A stretch of 5,037 bases of DNA, taken from the NCBI GenBank assembly GCA_025980505.1, contig JAICXI010000174.1, forward strand, positions 1-5,037. Direction: 5' to 3'. A program made the translations under genes and the position numbers. The stretch is from a bacterium. Its GTDB lineage: Bacteria; Oederibacteriota; Muellerivitia; Muellerivitales; Muellerivitaceae. Under the pieces are notes generated by a model. That model saw only the letters and a list, made by a program, of their open reading frames with translations, did no database searches and had not been told where the DNA came from. How positions within the stretch are numbered: position 1 is the first letter of the stretch; every line of letters begins with the position of its first letter. Below, piece after piece: positions 3,563 through 5,037 of the stretch.

Positions 3563-5037
3563 ATGTCGGACGTTCCAAGGCTGTCCCATTCGATAAAGCC
3601 TCTCTACTTCCTCTTCCTTGGTTTAACCTCCCTGGGAAGCGGCCCGGCGTGGGCTTGGGTGAATCCCGGCTTCCAGAACGCGTTGACAGGTTGGACCGTA
3701 ACCACCGGATCCGGGGGCAACCTGGCCAACGGGTGCGGCAATCCAACCGCCACGACCGTCACCTCGGGAACAGCTCCCAATACGGCCGGGCAACTGCCCA
3801 TGGTTCCGCCCAACGGTTGCAGCGCGGCCGCGGCCCAACTTTACTCCTCCCGCGGCGACGACAACCACCAGGATTGGGCCCGTATCGAGCAAACCGACAC
3901 CGTCCCCTCCAACGGCACCTGCTGCCTATCCTTTTGGTTCGCGGGGGTTTTTGAAAGCCACCATTTCGATGCCGGCCAGACCACCAACCAGTCGGATAGC
4001 TATCTCGAGGTCGACGTCATCGTGGGAGGCACCGCCGTGGCGGCGCTCATCTACAGCTGGGAAAATAACCTGGCCCAGATCGTCCAACTCTCCAACAACG
4101 TCGTTCCTGCCGCGGGGGACGGCACTTATTGCAACGTCAACGGCAACCCCAACCGCTGGGGTTACCTTCCCTGGACCCAATACACCATCAATTTATGCGC
4201 TTACGCGGGGCAGCAAGTGACGCTGCGGGCCACGGATTACGATTGCGACGCGGGCGGCCATTATGGGTTCGGGTACCTGAGTTGCGTGAATTGGGAGTCC
4301 TGCCCCGCGCCTTCCTTCAACTTTACCAAGTCCAACAACCCGACCGGCCTGGTCAACGCGGGCCAAACCATCACCTATGCCCTTTCCTTCACCAATAGTG
4401 GCAACGAAACCCTGAACGGCGTGGTGATCAACGACACCGTCCCCGCCGCCACGGCCCTGGTTTCCAACTCCCCGACCAGCAATCCCGCGGTCTTCTTCAC
4501 CAGCCAGGTGGGCAATGACATTGTTTGGAACGTGGGCAACGTGCCGCCGGGAGCCACCCAAACCCTGGGATTCCAGGTCACTGTGGACAGTGGCGCCCAA
4601 TGCCTCGTCATCCCGAACGTGGCCTTCCAGAAAAGCCTCCTGGACCCCTCGGGGAGCCTTTCGAACCTGGTGGTGAACGCCGTGGCCGGATGCCCCGACC
4701 CGACCTTCACGGCCACCTCGACGGCCACAGCCACCGCCTCTCCGAGCCCTACCTCGAGTTGGACGGTTACCGCCACGGCCACCCACACGGCCACGCCCAC
4801 TCCCACGCTCACTCCCACACCAAGCGCCACCCGGACCGCGACGGCCACCGCCACTTCCAGCCCCACCCCTTCGCCCACGCCCACGGCCACGAAAACCGCC
4901 ACGGCTTCTCCCACGGAAAGTTTTACTCCCACTTCCACTTTCACCCCCCTGAAGGTCTTCGCCACAATCCAAACCACCACCCCGACCGATACCGATACGC
5001 CAGCCTCCGGCGCCAGCGCGGTGGCGTCCATTGCGCC
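3563..5037 (+). CDS. Large secreted/surface protein: jelly-roll-like domain, DUF11-like domain, Thr/Pro-rich linker (3' partial)
   Basis: The frame is open to the right edge, giving 491 residues plus a partial codon. The start at 3563 has GAAAGG six bases upstream; an in-frame ATG at 3524 has AGGA abutting it, too close to serve. Residues 1-31 form a signal peptide (Lys-12, hydrophobic LYFLFLGLTSLG, cleavage after A-W-A31), so the product is exported by Sec. Residues 32-247 open with WVNPGFQNALTGWTV and end VTLRATDYDCDAGGHYGFGYLSCVNWESC. This is the layout of beta-sandwich, carbohydrate-binding-like domains, with nine cysteines (58, 86, 120, 121, 190, 212, 228, 241, 247) that may form disulfides. 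Residues 251-372 are a DUF11/TIGR01451-type beta-sandwich repeat (NAGQTITYALSFTNSGNETLNGVVINDTVP…VWNVGNVPPGATQTL). Residues 378-462 are a Thr/Pro/Ala/Ser linker. Adhesion or glycan binding at the cell surface is likely but inferred; the C-terminal anchor or sorting signal is not in the window. Confidence 0.85.
   Translation, partial: MSDVPRLSHSIKPLYFLFLGLTSLGSGPAWAWVNPGFQNALTGWTVTTGSGGNLANGCGNPTATTVTSGTAPNTAGQLPMVPPNGCSAAAAQLYSSRGDDNHQDWARIEQTDTVPSNGTCCLSFWFAGVFESHHFDAGQTTNQSDSYLEVDVIVGGTAVAALIYSWENNLAQIVQLSNNVVPAAGDGTYCNVNGNPNRWGYLPWTQYTINLCAYAGQQVTLRATDYDCDAGGHYGFGYLSCVNWESCPAPSFNFTKSNNPTGLVNAGQTITYALSFTNSGNETLNGVVINDTVPAATALVSNSPTSNPAVFFTSQVGNDIVWNVGNVPPGATQTLGFQVTVDSGAQCLVIPNVAFQKSLLDPSGSLSNLVVNAVAGCPDPTFTATSTATATASPSPTSSWTVTATATHTATPTPTLTPTPSATRTATATATSSPTPSPTPTATKTATASPTESFTPTSTFTPLKVFATIQTTTPTDTDTPASGASAVASIA
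4694..4948 (+). repeat. Low-complexity Thr/Pro/Ala/Ser-coding tract with degenerate short repeats
   Basis: The DNA is a degenerate minisatellite within the exported-protein gene. The octamer ACGGCCAC occurs six times (4709, 4721, 4775, 4787, 4841 and 4883), and CCCAC/CCACG units fill the rest. It encodes TAT, TPT and SPT motifs, giving an extended mucin-like linker that could be O-glycosylated. The strong strand asymmetry creates long spurious minus-strand frames rich in Val/Ala/Gly. Such tracts tend to vary in length between strains by slippage. Confidence 0.8.

Noticed and set aside
3409..3954. A 181-codon + strand frame before and into the exported-protein gene
   Set aside because: It is in another frame from the signal-peptide protein, is Arg/Pro-rich and has no ribosome binding site.
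4193..5031. Long minus-strand frames rich in Val/Gly/Ala and Gly/Arg
   Set aside because: Shadows of the Thr/Pro/Ala repeat tract on the + strand, whose ORF continues past the window edge and has a signal peptide and known domains.

Overview
The window looks like chromosomal DNA from a GC-rich, probably Gram-negative-type and uncultured bacterium, using the standard code. It carries a membrane-anchored PAS sensor, a GNAT acetyltransferase and a large exported protein with a DUF11-like domain and a long Thr/Pro/Ala/Ser linker. Such linkers are common in uncultured candidate phyla, but the lineage assignment is inference and weak. Only about 58% of the window is coding: two gaps, 602-1829 and 2667-3562, hold no convincing gene.

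Layout. 2-601 (+): C-terminal part of a membrane protein ending in a PAS domain with no kinase domain after it. 602-1829: a noncoding interval that starts with large palindromic repeats (683-815). It then holds three consecutive candidate structured RNAs on the + strand (about 1024-1114, 1170-1266 and 1331-1450). In each, a long-range closing helix ends directly at, or within two bases of, a U-tract, and each has a candidate sigma70-type promoter just upstream (weak for the third). A fourth U-tract terminator lies at 1494-1514, and pieces of a dispersed CGTCATTGCGAG-type repeat at 1696-1791. 1830-2666 (-): a two-domain GNAT acetyltransferase with an extended -10 promoter and a GC-rich leader hairpin. 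2667-3562: a second noncoding interval with two minus-strand intrinsic terminators (3085-3107 and 3016-3039) that have no recognised gene behind them. 3563-5037 (+): the start of a large secreted protein running off the right edge.

The three genes show no pathway link and lie in separate transcription units: the GNAT gene and the exported-protein gene are divergent, and the PAS gene and the GNAT gene are convergent across the RNA-rich gap. The most interesting part is the 1.0-1.5 kb stretch of tandem, independently terminated structured RNA candidates. All structure calls were made by eye, without energy calculation or homology search.
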